DNA of 64,000 bases from JBCBDX01 sp039815825 (GTDB lineage: Bacteria; Pseudomonadota; Alphaproteobacteria; Rhizobiales; Rhizobiaceae): the NCBI GenBank assembly GCA_039815825.1, contig JBCBYO010000002.1:1-64000 (forward strand), in the 5' to 3' direction. The translations under genes and the position numbers were made by a program. The notes below the pieces were generated by a model. It was not told the origin of the DNA. It ran no database searches and saw only the letters and a list, made by a program, of their open reading frames with translations. Shown here piece by piece: positions 52,914-61,956 of the stretch; position 1 is the first letter of the stretch; every line of letters starts with the position of its first letter.

Positions 52914-54569
52914 ATGTCGCGTACAAAATTGCAGATAAGCCTATATGGAGGGTGCGTTATGCGCACCGTCGGCGCTCGTTCTGTGGAAATTTCCGGCAAA
53001 AAGCAAAAGGCGATGATCGCTTTGCTTGTTGACGGGAACGAAGGACGTCGTTCGCGCGACTTTTTGGCTAAAACACTGTGGCGCGATAGCACCCTGGACA
53101 CCGAGCGTGCAAAAGGGGTCTTGAGGCGCACGCTTACGGATATGCGAAAGGCGCTCGGCGAAGATTTTGCGTCAATTTTCGAGACCAACAATCAAGAAAT
53201 CCGAATAAACCTTAGCCTCGTTGAGCATCTTACATTTCCAAGCGATGGCTTGTTTTTGGAAGACTTTGAGATCCAGGAAACTGCTTTCAAACACTGGCTC
53301 AATCAAAAGCGCGATGCTCAAGCCCTAGTGACATTGTCGCCAACGGCAATTCGTCAAAAAAATCAGCTGAAATTTACGCCAACGATTGCAGTGCTTCCAT
53401 TGATGTCGCTCAATGGCGGACGCGATAGTGCTGTTATAGGCGATTGGATGGCTGAGGACATCAGCCGTTCACTGGCGCGTTCAAGCCTCATCTCAGTCAT
53501 TTCGCACCTCTCAGCGCGCCGTTTGAACCAACGCGCCGTTACAACCGATGAGATCCGCGCGAATTTGGGTTCTGATTATGCCGTGACCGGCACAGTGCGC
53601 GAAGGCAGCGGACAGATCATTGCTGAACTCGACTTTATTGAGACCGCGACTGGTGAAATCCTTTGGACCCGTCGGTTCGCTGCGCAAAAGAACAGTGTCT
53701 TTGATCTCAACAGCGAGTTGACCGGACAAGTTACCAAGGCGATCGGCGAGACAGTGGTCAGTGAAGCGATTTACGCGGTGCGTAATATTGACGTTGTCAA
53801 TGTGCCTAACCGGCGGCTCTTGCTAGCTGGCATAGGGTACATGCACCGAAACACGCTTGGCGCGTTTTCAAAGGCAAGGCCGCTGCTCGAGGAGGCGATC
53901 AATCGAGCCACAGGTCGTAGCGAACTTCTGGCCTGGTTGGCTAAATGGTACATTTTGGCTGTAACGAACGGCTGGTCCAGCAATCCCCAACGTGACATCT
54001 CGTTCGCATTTGATGCCACTGCTCGGGCGCTCGATATCAATCCAACATGTCCGATGGCGTTGACAATGGATGGCTTCGCGTTGAACAATCTGCGCCATGA
54101 CCTCGGCGTGGCCGGCGACCGTTTTGAGGCGGCTTTGGATGTCAATCCAAACGAGGGTTTGGCGTGGCTGCTGAAGGGCGCTCTATGCGCGTTCGCGGAC
54201 AGATCAGCGGAGGCGGTTAAAAACGTCGGCCACGCGCGGCATTTGTCACCGATCGATCCACTTGGTTATTTCTACGACAGCCTTTCGGCGACCGCGCATT
54301 TTGCCAATCATGAAAACGACAGAGCGCTTCAGTTGGCTAGCCAGTCATTGTCGTTGAACAATCGACATGCATCTACCATGCGCGTCAAACTTGCCGCCCT
54401 TTCAGAGTTGGGACGTGACGAAGATGCGGCAAATGTTGCTGCCGAGATCTTAAATCATCAGCCGAATTTCACCGTGGACGGTTATTTGGCGACACATCCT
54501 GCGGCGCATTTTGAAATAGGCAAGCGAATGGCAAACGCCTTGGCAAGTGCCGGCATCCCGAAGAGTTAG
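52914..54569 (+). CDS. SARP/BTAD-like regulator with TolB-like and TPR-like regions
   Basis: This 551-residue protein has an N-terminal winged-helix/BTAD-like region (residues about 5-100: LISLYGG-type start ISLYGGCVMRTVG, then KQKAMIALLVDGNEGRRSRD and VLRRTLTDMRKALGEDF), a middle TolB/FlgO-like block (TIAVLPLMSLNGGRDSAVIG, about residue 157) as seen in adenylate-cyclase-like regulators, and a C-terminal TPR-like alpha region. There is no membrane segment. It is alone between two differently directed units and ends at a strong terminator. Its target genes are unknown. Confidence 0.85.
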   Translation: MSRTKLQISLYGGCVMRTVGARSVEISGKKQKAMIALLVDGNEGRRSRDFLAKTLWRDSTLDTERAKGVLRRTLTDMRKALGEDFASIFETNNQEIRINLSLVEHLTFPSDGLFLEDFEIQETAFKHWLNQKRDAQALVTLSPTAIRQKNQLKFTPTIAVLPLMSLNGGRDSAVIGDWMAEDISRSLARSSLISVISHLSARRLNQRAVTTDEIRANLGSDYAVTGTVREGSGQIIAELDFIETATGEILWTRRFAAQKNSVFDLNSELTGQVTKAIGETVVSEAIYAVRNIDVVNVPNRRLLLAGIGYMHRNTLGAFSKARPLLEEAINRATGRSELLAWLAKWYILAVTNGWSSNPQRDISFAFDATARALDINPTCPMALTMDGFALNNLRHDLGVAGDRFEAALDVNPNEGLAWLLKGALCAFADRSAEAVKNVGHARHLSPIDPLGYFYDSLSATAHFANHENDRALQLASQSLSLNNRHASTMRVKLAALSELGRDEDAANVAAEILNHQPNFTVDGYLATHPAAHFEIGKRMANALASAGIPKS

Positions 54570-54660
54570 GAGTGGACGCGACCATACAATAGAAATTCAG
54601 CAATCCCCTGGGGCAGTCGGGGTGCGTGCGTTTGCTGGCTGCGACGCACGCCTGATCGGG

Positions 54661-54706
54661 ACCCTGCCAGGCTCGCGAAGGGCTTGGCAGGGTTTTCGCT
54701 TTTTTG
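54661..54706 (+). terminator. Rho-independent terminator of the SARP-like regulator
   Basis: ACCCTGCCA (54661-54669) pairs with TGGCAGGGT (54685-54693), followed by TTTCGCTTTTTT. It separates the regulator gene from the convergent nitrogen-compound operon. Confidence 0.9.
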
Positions 54707-54779
54707 AGGTCCAGCTCAAAAAACAAGACCAACTCCGGGCTCAATGCGCGCAACTAGACGACTGATCACTGCGCATCGC

Positions 54780-55367
54780 CTAGAACGCCTTCATTTTGGC
54801 ATAGACCTTGGTCAAAAAGGCACCCCGGGTTTCGGCTGTTGAAACGTCCATCAGATAGTGTGCCAAGAAGACCGTTTTGCACCGCCGGGCAAAAAGGGCA
54901 CGCATACCCCGGGTGAGCGTTCGAACTCCCGGATGCCCAACAAAATAGCTCCACCATCGCGGTGCGCCGCAAGTGGTAACAACGCCTAGCTTGGTCACAT
55001 GCGTCATCAATGGACGAATAACACCGCTATCCATGTTAATGTCAAAAGTGATCGACGGCGTCCAAACTCGGTCCAACCAACCCTTGAGCATGGCGGGCAA
55101 GCCGTACCACCAAGTTGGGTATACAAAGACGATCCCCTCGGCCCACGCTAAATGCTCCGCTTGATCTGGCAGCGGGTGCTGGTCTTCGGTGAGATCATTG
55201 TAAACACGGCGCTCATCGCACCCCATAATGGGATTAAATCCCATGGCGTAGAGGTCAAGGAGACGGACTTCATTGCCTCCATGCTCTAGACCACCGACCA
55301 CTGCGTCACGCACAGCAGCACAAAAGCTCTCCGGCACCGGATGACAATAGACAACAAGTATCCGCAT
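54780..55367 (-). CDS. Flavodoxin-fold NAD(P)H:quinone oxidoreductase (copy 2 in operon)
   Basis: This 195-residue protein belongs to the KefF/MdaB/NQO1-like flavin reductases: it begins MRILVVYCHPVPESFCAAV and has the FMN-loop YPTWWYGLPAMLKGWLDRV near residue 80. The ATG at 55367 follows GAGGGG and is preferred over the GTG at 55388, which would overlap the preceding gene. It is the last gene of the operon and a paralogue of the gene before it. Confidence 0.9.
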   Translation of the reverse strand: MRILVVYCHPVPESFCAAVRDAVVGGLEHGGNEVRLLDLYAMGFNPIMGCDERRVYNDLTEDQHPLPDQAEHLAWAEGIVFVYPTWWYGLPAMLKGWLDRVWTPSITFDINMDSGVIRPLMTHVTKLGVVTTCGAPRWWSYFVGHPGVRTLTRGMRALFARRCKTVFLAHYLMDVSTAETRGAFLTKVYAKMKAF

Positions 55368-55377
55368 GACTGACCCC

Positions 55378-55959
55378 TCAAAAACCATCCATGACTGATT
55401 TTACACGTAGGGTGAATCGCTGGCGCGTATCTGGCGTCGATCGGTTCATGTCATAATGCGCCAGATAATGAACTGGCGCGCCCGGTTTGACGATGACCCG
55501 CAAAACCCGATTGACCGCCTTGCGCGGTGGATCCCCAACCAAAAAAGCACGAGTGCGTGACCCGCCATAAGTCGTCACCACGCCAACTTTCTTGATGTTG
55601 TGAAGACAAGGGCGCACTTTCCCGTCTACGATATTGAAGGAAACCCCCGGCAAGAAAACGCGATCAAAAAAGCCCTTCAGGATCGCCGGATAACCGAAGT
55701 TCCAAACCGGATAGTTCAGCACCAAAGCATCGGCGGCTTGCAGCCGCTCGACATAGTCACGAACAGGCTCCTGGTTGGGCCCGATATCATGATAGCCGAG
55801 GCGTTCTTGCCGCGTCAGGCGCGGGTCAAAATCCTCGGCATAAAGATCACAATCATCAACATCGTGCCCTTTTGCCTGCAAGCAATCGACCACCAACCGA
55901 TGCAGCGCGCCGTTGAAGCTCTCTTCGACGGGGTGCGCGTAGAGCACCATGATACGCAT
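55378..55959 (-). CDS. Flavodoxin-fold NAD(P)H:quinone oxidoreductase (copy 1 in operon)
   Basis: A 193-residue paralogue of its neighbour: MRIMVLYAHPVEESFNGAL at the start and LNYPVWNFGYPAILKGFFDR near residue 85. Both share the VGVVTTYGG/VVTTCGA block. Two such flavin reductases beside an FAD oxidoreductase point to redox chemistry on the substrate or to regeneration of reduced flavin. The start lies 3 bases after the FAD-oxidoreductase stop. Confidence 0.9.
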   Translation of the reverse strand: MRIMVLYAHPVEESFNGALHRLVVDCLQAKGHDVDDCDLYAEDFDPRLTRQERLGYHDIGPNQEPVRDYVERLQAADALVLNYPVWNFGYPAILKGFFDRVFLPGVSFNIVDGKVRPCLHNIKKVGVVTTYGGSRTRAFLVGDPPRKAVNRVLRVIVKPGAPVHYLAHYDMNRSTPDTRQRFTLRVKSVMDGF

Positions 55960-55962
55960 GGA

Positions 55963-57378
55963 CTACTCCGCCGCCTGTTGGCGACCCTGTAACCCTTTAA
56001 ACAGCCAAGTTTGGCCGGAATCGAAGTCAAAATTCGGATCATCCCAAGCAATCATTTTGCCGGGATTTAGGAGGCCTTTGGGATCTGCTTCCTTTTTGAA
56101 AGCAAGCTGCACTTCGTCAGTTTGTTTCATCCCACCTTCTTCCAACGTGTAGCGATGCGGATTGAAGATTGGTGCACCTTCGGTGGTGAAAATCTCCATG
56201 ATCTGCTCAAGCCGCTCGTCAGTGCTGTGGCGCACCATAGGCAGCCCAAAACAGGTCACATCGCCGTCAAAGCGCACAAATTCCAGATGATCGATGACCT
56301 CGCCCGCAAACATTGTATGAAGCTTTTCCAGCGTCTCCAAATGGGTGGGGAACGGGTAGAGCACCTGCAGGTAGGTAATCTTCTCATCAACCCTTAAACC
56401 ACGCAAAGTGGTATGGTTCCATGAGCACTCAAAGGCCGCAGGAATGCCTTTCAATTCATCTTCGCTCATCGTGGCCGTATTAAACGCGACCCGACCCCCT
56501 TGCGATGCGGTGAGCGCCATAAAAGCGTCAAGTGAGTGCGGTGCGACCATGAAAAGGCAGAGATTTTCACCCTCTTCAATAAACGGCTTGTGCCGCTTGA
56601 AATAGTCCTGCGGCGCCGGTGACGCGACAACGCAGTTAAGCTTCAGCAGAATCCCATCCTGGCGCCCCACCAGGTTGGAAAAGCGAGCCGCATCCATGAA
56701 GTCATCGAATGCCACAAACACGTCGACCCAGTCATAGGCGGGTGCCAAAGGCATCTCTATCTCGGTAATGATGCCGTTGGTTCCATAGGCATGCGTGACC
56801 TTGTGCAAATCCTCGCCAGTCAGCTCCAAAATGCGCGGCTCCGCCTCCATGGTCACAACGCGCAAGCGAATGATATTGCCCCAATCGCGCAATCCACCCC
56901 AGGTACAAGAGCCAACACCGCCAGAGCCACCGGCGATAAAGCCACCCACTGTGGCTGTATGCGCGGTCGATGGGTGCATCCGCATCTCTTGGCCGGTTTT
57001 GCGCGCCTCCACATCAAGGTCATGGCAGATAACACCCGGGCCGCACACCACACGTCCGGGTGAAATCTCCTTGATTTCGTTCATATCGGCCAGAGACAAC
57101 ACAACACCACCCGACAATGGCATCGCCTGCCCGTAGTTGCCGGTGCCGGTACCACGGGGTGTTACTGGAATATCATATTTGTAGCAGGCCCTGATAACTT
57201 GGATGAGCTCGTCTTCGGTCTTTGGAGATACGAGGAGATCTCCTGTGACATGGTCGAGCTGTTTCTTCAGAATTGGCGAGTACCAGTAAAAGTCACGGCT
57301 CTTTTGTTGGACAATTTTCTCATTGTCTTCAATCGCAATGCCGGCAATGTCGTCACGCAACGCGTCCAGGTTGAACAT
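55963..57378 (-). CDS. FAD-binding oxidoreductase (GlcD/vanillyl-alcohol-oxidase fold)
   Basis: This 471-residue protein has the FAD_binding_4 domain (PKTEDELIQVIRACYKYDIP; PRGTGTGNYGQAMPLSGGVV, about residues 50-110; GGFIAGGSGGVGSCTWGG near residue 165) and a C-terminal FAD-oxidase part ending with NPHRYTLEEGG and DPKGLLNPGKMI. Family members oxidise hydroxy acids or similar substrates. It overlaps the amidohydrolase gene by 26 bases, so the two are coupled. The substrate is unknown. Confidence 0.92.
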   Translation of the reverse strand: MFNLDALRDDIAGIAIEDNEKIVQQKSRDFYWYSPILKKQLDHVTGDLLVSPKTEDELIQVIRACYKYDIPVTPRGTGTGNYGQAMPLSGGVVLSLADMNEIKEISPGRVVCGPGVICHDLDVEARKTGQEMRMHPSTAHTATVGGFIAGGSGGVGSCTWGGLRDWGNIIRLRVVTMEAEPRILELTGEDLHKVTHAYGTNGIITEIEMPLAPAYDWVDVFVAFDDFMDAARFSNLVGRQDGILLKLNCVVASPAPQDYFKRHKPFIEEGENLCLFMVAPHSLDAFMALTASQGGRVAFNTATMSEDELKGIPAAFECSWNHTTLRGLRVDEKITYLQVLYPFPTHLETLEKLHTMFAGEVIDHLEFVRFDGDVTCFGLPMVRHSTDERLEQIMEIFTTEGAPIFNPHRYTLEEGGMKQTDEVQLAFKKEADPKGLLNPGKMIAWDDPNFDFDSGQTWLFKGLQGRQQAAE

Positions 57379-58675
57379 CGGTAGTCTGCTCCATCAAATG
57401 GTCAAGTTCATCGTAAGTTGGGAGGATGCGTTCGATGATCTTACCATCACGCACCAGGATGCGGTTGCTCTCCGGCCTTGAGAGAAGTTCGGTCCAAGTC
57501 CGCCCTTCAAAAACCAAAAAGTCCGCCGGGTCTCCCAGCCCGATGCGGCCGTAACTACCGTCCAATCCCATCGCCGCAGCGGGATTGGCAAGGAGTGCCC
57601 GGGGCCAGTCAGCCACGGGGTGATCAAAATGGCAGGTCCGCGTGGCCTGCCGATAAACCTCTAGCATGTCGAGGTCGCCATAGGCGTAAAACGGGTCGCG
57701 CGTATTATCGGACGCCACGCAAACATTGATGCCGCGCGCTTTCATCTCGTGCAAAAGCGTCACACCGCGCCAGCGCGGCGTGGTGCCATCTGAGCGCCTA
57801 TCCTGCAGATACATGTTGCACATTGGCAGCGAAACCACAGAGATGTCGGATGCCGCAACATCGTCAAGCGTCGCCTTGACCACATCGTCTGGTTGTCGAG
57901 CCAGCGAGCAACAGTGCCCCACTAGGATACGCCCATCATAACCGTTCCGCTGCGCAGCTTTGGCAATGTGGTGGAGTGATTTTGCCTCCAAATCATCAGT
58001 TTCATCGGCATGAAAATCGAGTTCAAGCCCATGGTCGATCGCCGCACGGAAGATGCGGTCCAACAGCGCATCAAGATCCGGCACCATGTACGTCACGCAG
58101 CCCAGCACACCGCCGGACGCCTTCACCAAGCGAACGAGCCGTTCGAACCATACTTCGTTATCAACCTGATCGACCGCAAATAGGCACGCCGCTTGCAAAA
58201 CAATTTTGCCTTTCCAACGATCACGAACAGACTGAAAGACGGGCCATGAAATATTTTCTTGTGGGGCAAGGGAGTCAATATGCGTTCGCACGGCCTTGGT
58301 GCCATGGGCGTATGCACATTTCAGCGAAAACTCCATACGCGCTTCAACATCATCCGCGGACCAATTGGCGGAGCGGTCTGTCGCGACACTATCGAGTGCA
58401 CCGGTGAAGGTACCATCCACATTGGGCGACCGTGACCATATATGGCCTTTGTCAATGTGCGTGTGACAGTCGATGGGACATGGCATAGCGATCCGAGCCA
58501 AAGCCGCCGTTCCGCCCGCAGCAGCAAGCCCAGTGATCTTTCTGCCCTCAACCGCAAGCTTATAAGTGCCAAAACCATCACTGTCGTGATGCGCAGGCAT
58601 TTGCACCTCACCCAACCAGCTTGAGTGGAGCCTGACGTTTAGATCACGTGGCAGTTCCGCGGCCGTCGGAAACAT
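57353..58675 (-). CDS. Cytosine deaminase-family amidohydrolase
   Basis: This 440-residue metal-dependent hydrolase resembles cytosine deaminase CodA: metal-binding HxH in PCPIDCHTHIDKGHIW (about residue 68), LDFHADETDD near residue 222, ILVGHCCSLA near residue 255, and the catalytic Asp block VCVASDNTRDPFYAYGDLDM near residue 335. It probably deaminates or opens a nitrogen ring. It is encoded directly after an NMT1-type importer (1 base from the permease gene), which implies that the imported compound is its substrate or precursor. Cytosine itself is only one possibility. Confidence 0.92.
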   Translation of the reverse strand: MFPTAAELPRDLNVRLHSSWLGEVQMPAHHDSDGFGTYKLAVEGRKITGLAAAGGTAALARIAMPCPIDCHTHIDKGHIWSRSPNVDGTFTGALDSVATDRSANWSADDVEARMEFSLKCAYAHGTKAVRTHIDSLAPQENISWPVFQSVRDRWKGKIVLQAACLFAVDQVDNEVWFERLVRLVKASGGVLGCVTYMVPDLDALLDRIFRAAIDHGLELDFHADETDDLEAKSLHHIAKAAQRNGYDGRILVGHCCSLARQPDDVVKATLDDVAASDISVVSLPMCNMYLQDRRSDGTTPRWRGVTLLHEMKARGINVCVASDNTRDPFYAYGDLDMLEVYRQATRTCHFDHPVADWPRALLANPAAAMGLDGSYGRIGLGDPADFLVFEGRTWTELLSRPESNRILVRDGKIIERILPTYDELDHLMEQTTDVQPGRVA

Positions 58676-59548
58676 TCAATGCTCCGCCTGCAATGCACTT
58701 TCGTGCCAACGCCGGAGGATGCGGTTTGAAAGCCAGGACAACACAATAAAGATGATGATACCGGTCAGCGAAATTAAAATAAGCGCCGCAAACAGGCGGG
58801 GCGCGTTAAGTCGGTAGCCGGCCTCAATGATGCGGCTGGCAAGGCCGGAGGATTGGCCCACCGTGCCGGCAACAAATTCGGCGACAACAGCGCCGATAAG
58901 CGCCAGTCCACCAGCGATCTTCAGACCACCAAGAAAATAAGGCATCGCCGCTGGGAGACGCAAATGCCATAGGGTTTGCCAACGGGTAGCTCCATTGAGC
59001 TTGAACAAATCAAGCAGGTTGCGGTCAACGGAATTTAAGCCGAGCGTCGTGTTCGACAGGATCGGGAAAAACGCAACGATCCAGGCACACAAGAGTAGCT
59101 TCGCTGTTTGGTTTTCAACATAGATATTGATCAGCGGAAAGATCGCGACAATGGGCGTCACCTGCAAAATGACCGCGAACGGAAAGAGGCTCATTTCGAT
59201 GAACTTGGATTGCGTAAAAAGAACCGATAGGCCAACGCCACCCACTACGGCGAGAAGCAGCGAAAGGCCGGTAATTTTCAGCGTGACCCAAAGCGAAGAT
59301 AAAAGCAGCGCATAGTCCTCGATCAACGTACCCATGACGACGTGCGGTCGCGGCAAAATATAGCGGGGAATCTCATTCCAGACGCAAATGCGGTCCCACA
59401 AAAATATGGCGAGCAACATGATGCTCAAAGGCAAAGCCCACTTGCCGATCCGCTCCAGTTTACGCTGCCGAAGACGTGCTAACTCCTCGGCGTCGACTTT
59501 GACCGGTTCAGCGATGTCAGACATCTGCGCTTCAATGGAAGACATCAT
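58676..59548 (-). CDS. ABC transporter permease (SsuC/TauC/ThiX type)
   Basis: A 290-residue inner-membrane permease with about six membrane segments and the EAA loop LDLFKLNGATRWQTLWHLRL (about residue 185). Subfamily members serve sulfonate, taurine, nitrate or pyrimidine uptake. The start overlaps the ATPase gene by 17 bases; an internal ATG at 59524 (MSDIAEPVK) is the alternative start. Confidence 0.92.
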   Translation of the reverse strand: MMSSIEAQMSDIAEPVKVDAEELARLRQRKLERIGKWALPLSIMLLAIFLWDRICVWNEIPRYILPRPHVVMGTLIEDYALLLSSLWVTLKITGLSLLLAVVGGVGLSVLFTQSKFIEMSLFPFAVILQVTPIVAIFPLINIYVENQTAKLLLCAWIVAFFPILSNTTLGLNSVDRNLLDLFKLNGATRWQTLWHLRLPAAMPYFLGGLKIAGGLALIGAVVAEFVAGTVGQSSGLASRIIEAGYRLNAPRLFAALILISLTGIIIFIVLSWLSNRILRRWHESALQAEH

Positions 59549-60344
59549 TTTCTCCAGGCTTAAGGCCCATCGCAGACCGCAACATCGTTGAGGCCGCTCG
59601 TGTTAATCCGGCATATTGTTCAGACGTACGAAACGCTTCGTCCCGCGGATAGGGAGCGTCCACGTCCATTTCATCAAACACACGTCCTGGCTTGGCTGCC
59701 ATTACGATGATGCGGTTGGATAGAAACACACTCTCAAATACCGAGTGCGTAACAAAGACGACCGTAAAGCGTTCTTTTTCCCAAAGTGACAAAATGTCAT
59801 TGTTGAGTTGAAACCGGGTAATCTCATCAAGTGCCGCGAAAGGCTCATCCATTAACAAGACGCGAGGCTTGGTCACCAGCCCACGTGCAATGGAGACACG
59901 CATTTTCATTCCGCCCGACAATTCACGCGGAACCGCATCTTCAAAACCCGTTAGGTTGACCTGCTCCAATACCGTCGCAACCTGGTCGCGAGCAGCCTCA
60001 CGGGTGACGCCTTTCAAACGCAGCGGCAACCATACATTTTCAAAAACTGTTGCCCAAGGCATGAGGGTAGGTTCTTGAAAAACAAAACCAATGTCGGTTC
60101 TGCCCATTGGCGGTCCACGCCAATCCAGCGTGCCCGATGTCGGAGCCGACAAGCCGGCAACCAACCGCAAAGCGGTAGATTTACCGCAACCGGAGGGCCC
60201 GAGAAGCGACACGAAATCGCCTTGGCGGATGGTCATGTTTACATCGCGCAAGGCAACCACGCTGTTGCCAAATGTTTTTTCGACGTCCCGCATGATAAGA
60301 TGCGGGGCGCCGATTTCTGTTAGATTTTTAGTCGCTGCGCTCAA
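59532..60344 (-). CDS. ABC transporter ATPase (SsuB/TauB/ThiZ type)
   Basis: This 270-residue ATPase has Walker A LLGPSGCGKSTALRLVAGL (about residue 50), the signature LSGGMKMRVSIARGLV, Walker B VLLMDEPFAALDE and the switch His in VFVTHSVFESVFLS. It lies 10 bases after the binding-protein gene and is coupled to the permease gene. Confidence 0.95.
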   Translation of the reverse strand: MSAATKNLTEIGAPHLIMRDVEKTFGNSVVALRDVNMTIRQGDFVSLLGPSGCGKSTALRLVAGLSAPTSGTLDWRGPPMGRTDIGFVFQEPTLMPWATVFENVWLPLRLKGVTREAARDQVATVLEQVNLTGFEDAVPRELSGGMKMRVSIARGLVTKPRVLLMDEPFAALDEITRFQLNNDILSLWEKERFTVVFVTHSVFESVFLSNRIIVMAAKPGRVFDEMDVDAPYPRDEAFRTSEQYAGLTRAASTMLRSAMGLKPGENDVFH

Positions 60345-60354
60345 GCGCTGCTCC

Positions 60355-61356
60355 TTACTGTTTCAGCTCAAGGCCAAGACCTTGGTTCACATACTCCAGC
60401 GTGTAGGATTTGCTGATATCAATGCCATCGGCAATGACCCCGGCTTCTACCATTTTAGCGTAAAAGGAGTTCATGCGCTCTTCTGACATGGCGCCGATAC
60501 CTAACGTCTCCGTGTCACCACTATCGATGATGCCGTACTCTTTAAGGGTTTCGATAGCGAACTTGACCTTGTCGTCAGACATGTCCGGATTGTCCGCCTG
60601 GATCAATTCCACAGCTGCGGCGTTATCGCCGTAGAGGAAATTGTACCAACCCTTAATCGAGCCTTCTACAAAGCACTTCACCGCATCAGGATTTTCTTCC
60701 ATGTAGGGGGCCATCATTTCAATGGTCGTGGAATAGGTATCGAAACCAAAATCCGCGATTAGAAACAGGTTTGGCTCAAAGCCAGCTTCTTGGATGACCG
60801 CATAGGGCTCCGATGTAATGTAACCCTGCTGCGCTGACTTTGGATTTGCGATAAATGGCGCCGGGTTGAAGGTGTAAGGCACGCGCTTGGCAGCATCAAA
60901 ACCAAACTCTTTGATCATCCACTGATAGTAGGATTGAAAGCCAGCATCGCCGAGAATGTACTCCTCTGCGTCGAGAAGGCTTTCCCATGTATCAAGCCCT
61001 TGATCGGGATGGGTCATCAGAACCTGTGGCTCTTTTTGGAAAGAGGCAGCGACGACGACAACCGGGATATCCTCAGCAACGGCGTTAAAAGCTTCGAGCA
61101 TGTTACCGCCCATGTGGCCTTGGATACGACCGGCCAGCAAAAGCGCGCGGTTGTTGACCTGCGGCCCACCTTGCTGGATTTCCACATCAAGTCCACATGC
61201 TGCATAGGTTCCGTCCGCGACAGACTGATAGAATCCACCATGCTCTGCCTGTGCCAGCCAGTTTGTGCCGAACACAAATTTTTCTAAGTGACCACCCGCA
61301 AAGGCGCTTCCCGTCCCGACGGCCAGAACTGTTGTCGTTAAAAGGAGCTTCTTCAT
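60355..61356 (-). CDS. NMT1/THI5-like substrate-binding protein
   Basis: This 333-residue periplasmic protein has a signal peptide (KKLLLTTTVLAVGTGSAFA then GGH) and the NMT1/SsuA-like fold: FGTNWLAQAEHGGFYQSVAD at the start of the mature part, then LAGRIQGHMGGNMLEAFNAV. NMT1-family binding proteins bind pyrimidines (thiamine precursors), riboflavin, aliphatic sulfonates and similar ligands. The first position in the operon and the following cytosine-deaminase-like gene favour a nitrogen heterocycle. Confidence 0.93.
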   Translation of the reverse strand: MKKLLLTTTVLAVGTGSAFAGGHLEKFVFGTNWLAQAEHGGFYQSVADGTYAACGLDVEIQQGGPQVNNRALLLAGRIQGHMGGNMLEAFNAVAEDIPVVVVAASFQKEPQVLMTHPDQGLDTWESLLDAEEYILGDAGFQSYYQWMIKEFGFDAAKRVPYTFNPAPFIANPKSAQQGYITSEPYAVIQEAGFEPNLFLIADFGFDTYSTTIEMMAPYMEENPDAVKCFVEGSIKGWYNFLYGDNAAAVELIQADNPDMSDDKVKFAIETLKEYGIIDSGDTETLGIGAMSEERMNSFYAKMVEAGVIADGIDISKSYTLEYVNQGLGLELKQ

Positions 61357-61406
61357 TGCCTTACCTCATCTAATCCCAGGCCCATTTGGCCTACATTTTA
61401 CCAAAA

Positions 61407-61433
61407 TGCTGCCATGCAAAACGCATGCCAGCA
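61407..61433. promoter_or_regulatory. Long imperfect palindrome in the divergent gap (candidate operator)
   Basis: TGCTGCCATGC (61407-61417) and GCATGCCAGCA (61423-61433) are inverted copies with one mismatch around AAAAC. It lies 50 bases upstream of the binding-protein start and 130 before ridA, where a repressor could control both directions. No regulator gene of this unit is seen in the window. A second, shorter dyad AGGCC-N5-GGCCT is at 61378-61392. Confidence 0.6.
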
Positions 61434-61530
61434 CAATTAGAGCGCAGCCGATGGTCAATTTGTAGGCTGCAGACGATAAACGCCAAAATTGAATGCTCAA
61501 CATTTGTGCACTCTTGTCAAACCCCGCGGT

Positions 61531-61552
61531 GTTTGCATGATCGCGCGCAAAC
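61531..61552 (+). promoter_or_regulatory. Inverted repeat just before ridA
   Basis: GTTTGC (61531-61536) and GCAAAC (61547-61552) form a dyad with a 10-base centre, ending 11 bases before the ridA ATG at 61564. It may be an operator or a leader hairpin. It overlaps the alternative ridA start at 61537, which favours the later start. Confidence 0.45.
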
Positions 61553-61563
61553 AGGAAAATCCA

Positions 61564-61956
61564 ATGCTCACCTACTTAACGCCTGACACCATCTGTCCAC
61601 CCTTTGCGAAATACTCCCACGCGGTTGAGGTTCCAGAGGGTATGCGCCTGATCGCCTGTTCGGGCCAACTGGGCATAACCGCCGATAAGCAAATACCGCC
61701 CGACACCGAAACGCAGACACGGCTGTGCTTTGACAATATCCGCGCCATATTGGGCGAAGCCGGCATGGATTTAAGCAATATCGTCCGGATCAACGCCTAC
61801 GTAACGGGTCGCGAGCACCTCAAACCCTATATGAAAGTGCGTGACGAATTGTTCGGCGACCCCGCCCCAGCCTCAACACTGATTATCGTATCGGGGTTTG
61901 CCCGCGAAGAATTTCATGTCGAAATTGAAGCGCTGGCTGCAGGGTTGCCACGATGA
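61564..61956 (+). CDS. RidA/YjgF-family enamine/imine deaminase
   Basis: This 130-residue protein has the Rid fold: LIACSGQLGITADKQIPPD (about residue 29) and the signature NIVRINAYVTGREHLKPYM, with a C-terminal HVEIEALAAG. Rid proteins hydrolyse reactive enamine or imine intermediates to keto compounds and ammonia, or are aminoacrylate-type deaminases in pyrimidine breakdown (RutC). The ATG at 61564 follows AGGAAA. It overlaps the creatininase-family gene by 4 bases. Confidence 0.9.
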   Translation: MLTYLTPDTICPPFAKYSHAVEVPEGMRLIACSGQLGITADKQIPPDTETQTRLCFDNIRAILGEAGMDLSNIVRINAYVTGREHLKPYMKVRDELFGDPAPASTLIIVSGFAREEFHVEIEALAAGLPR

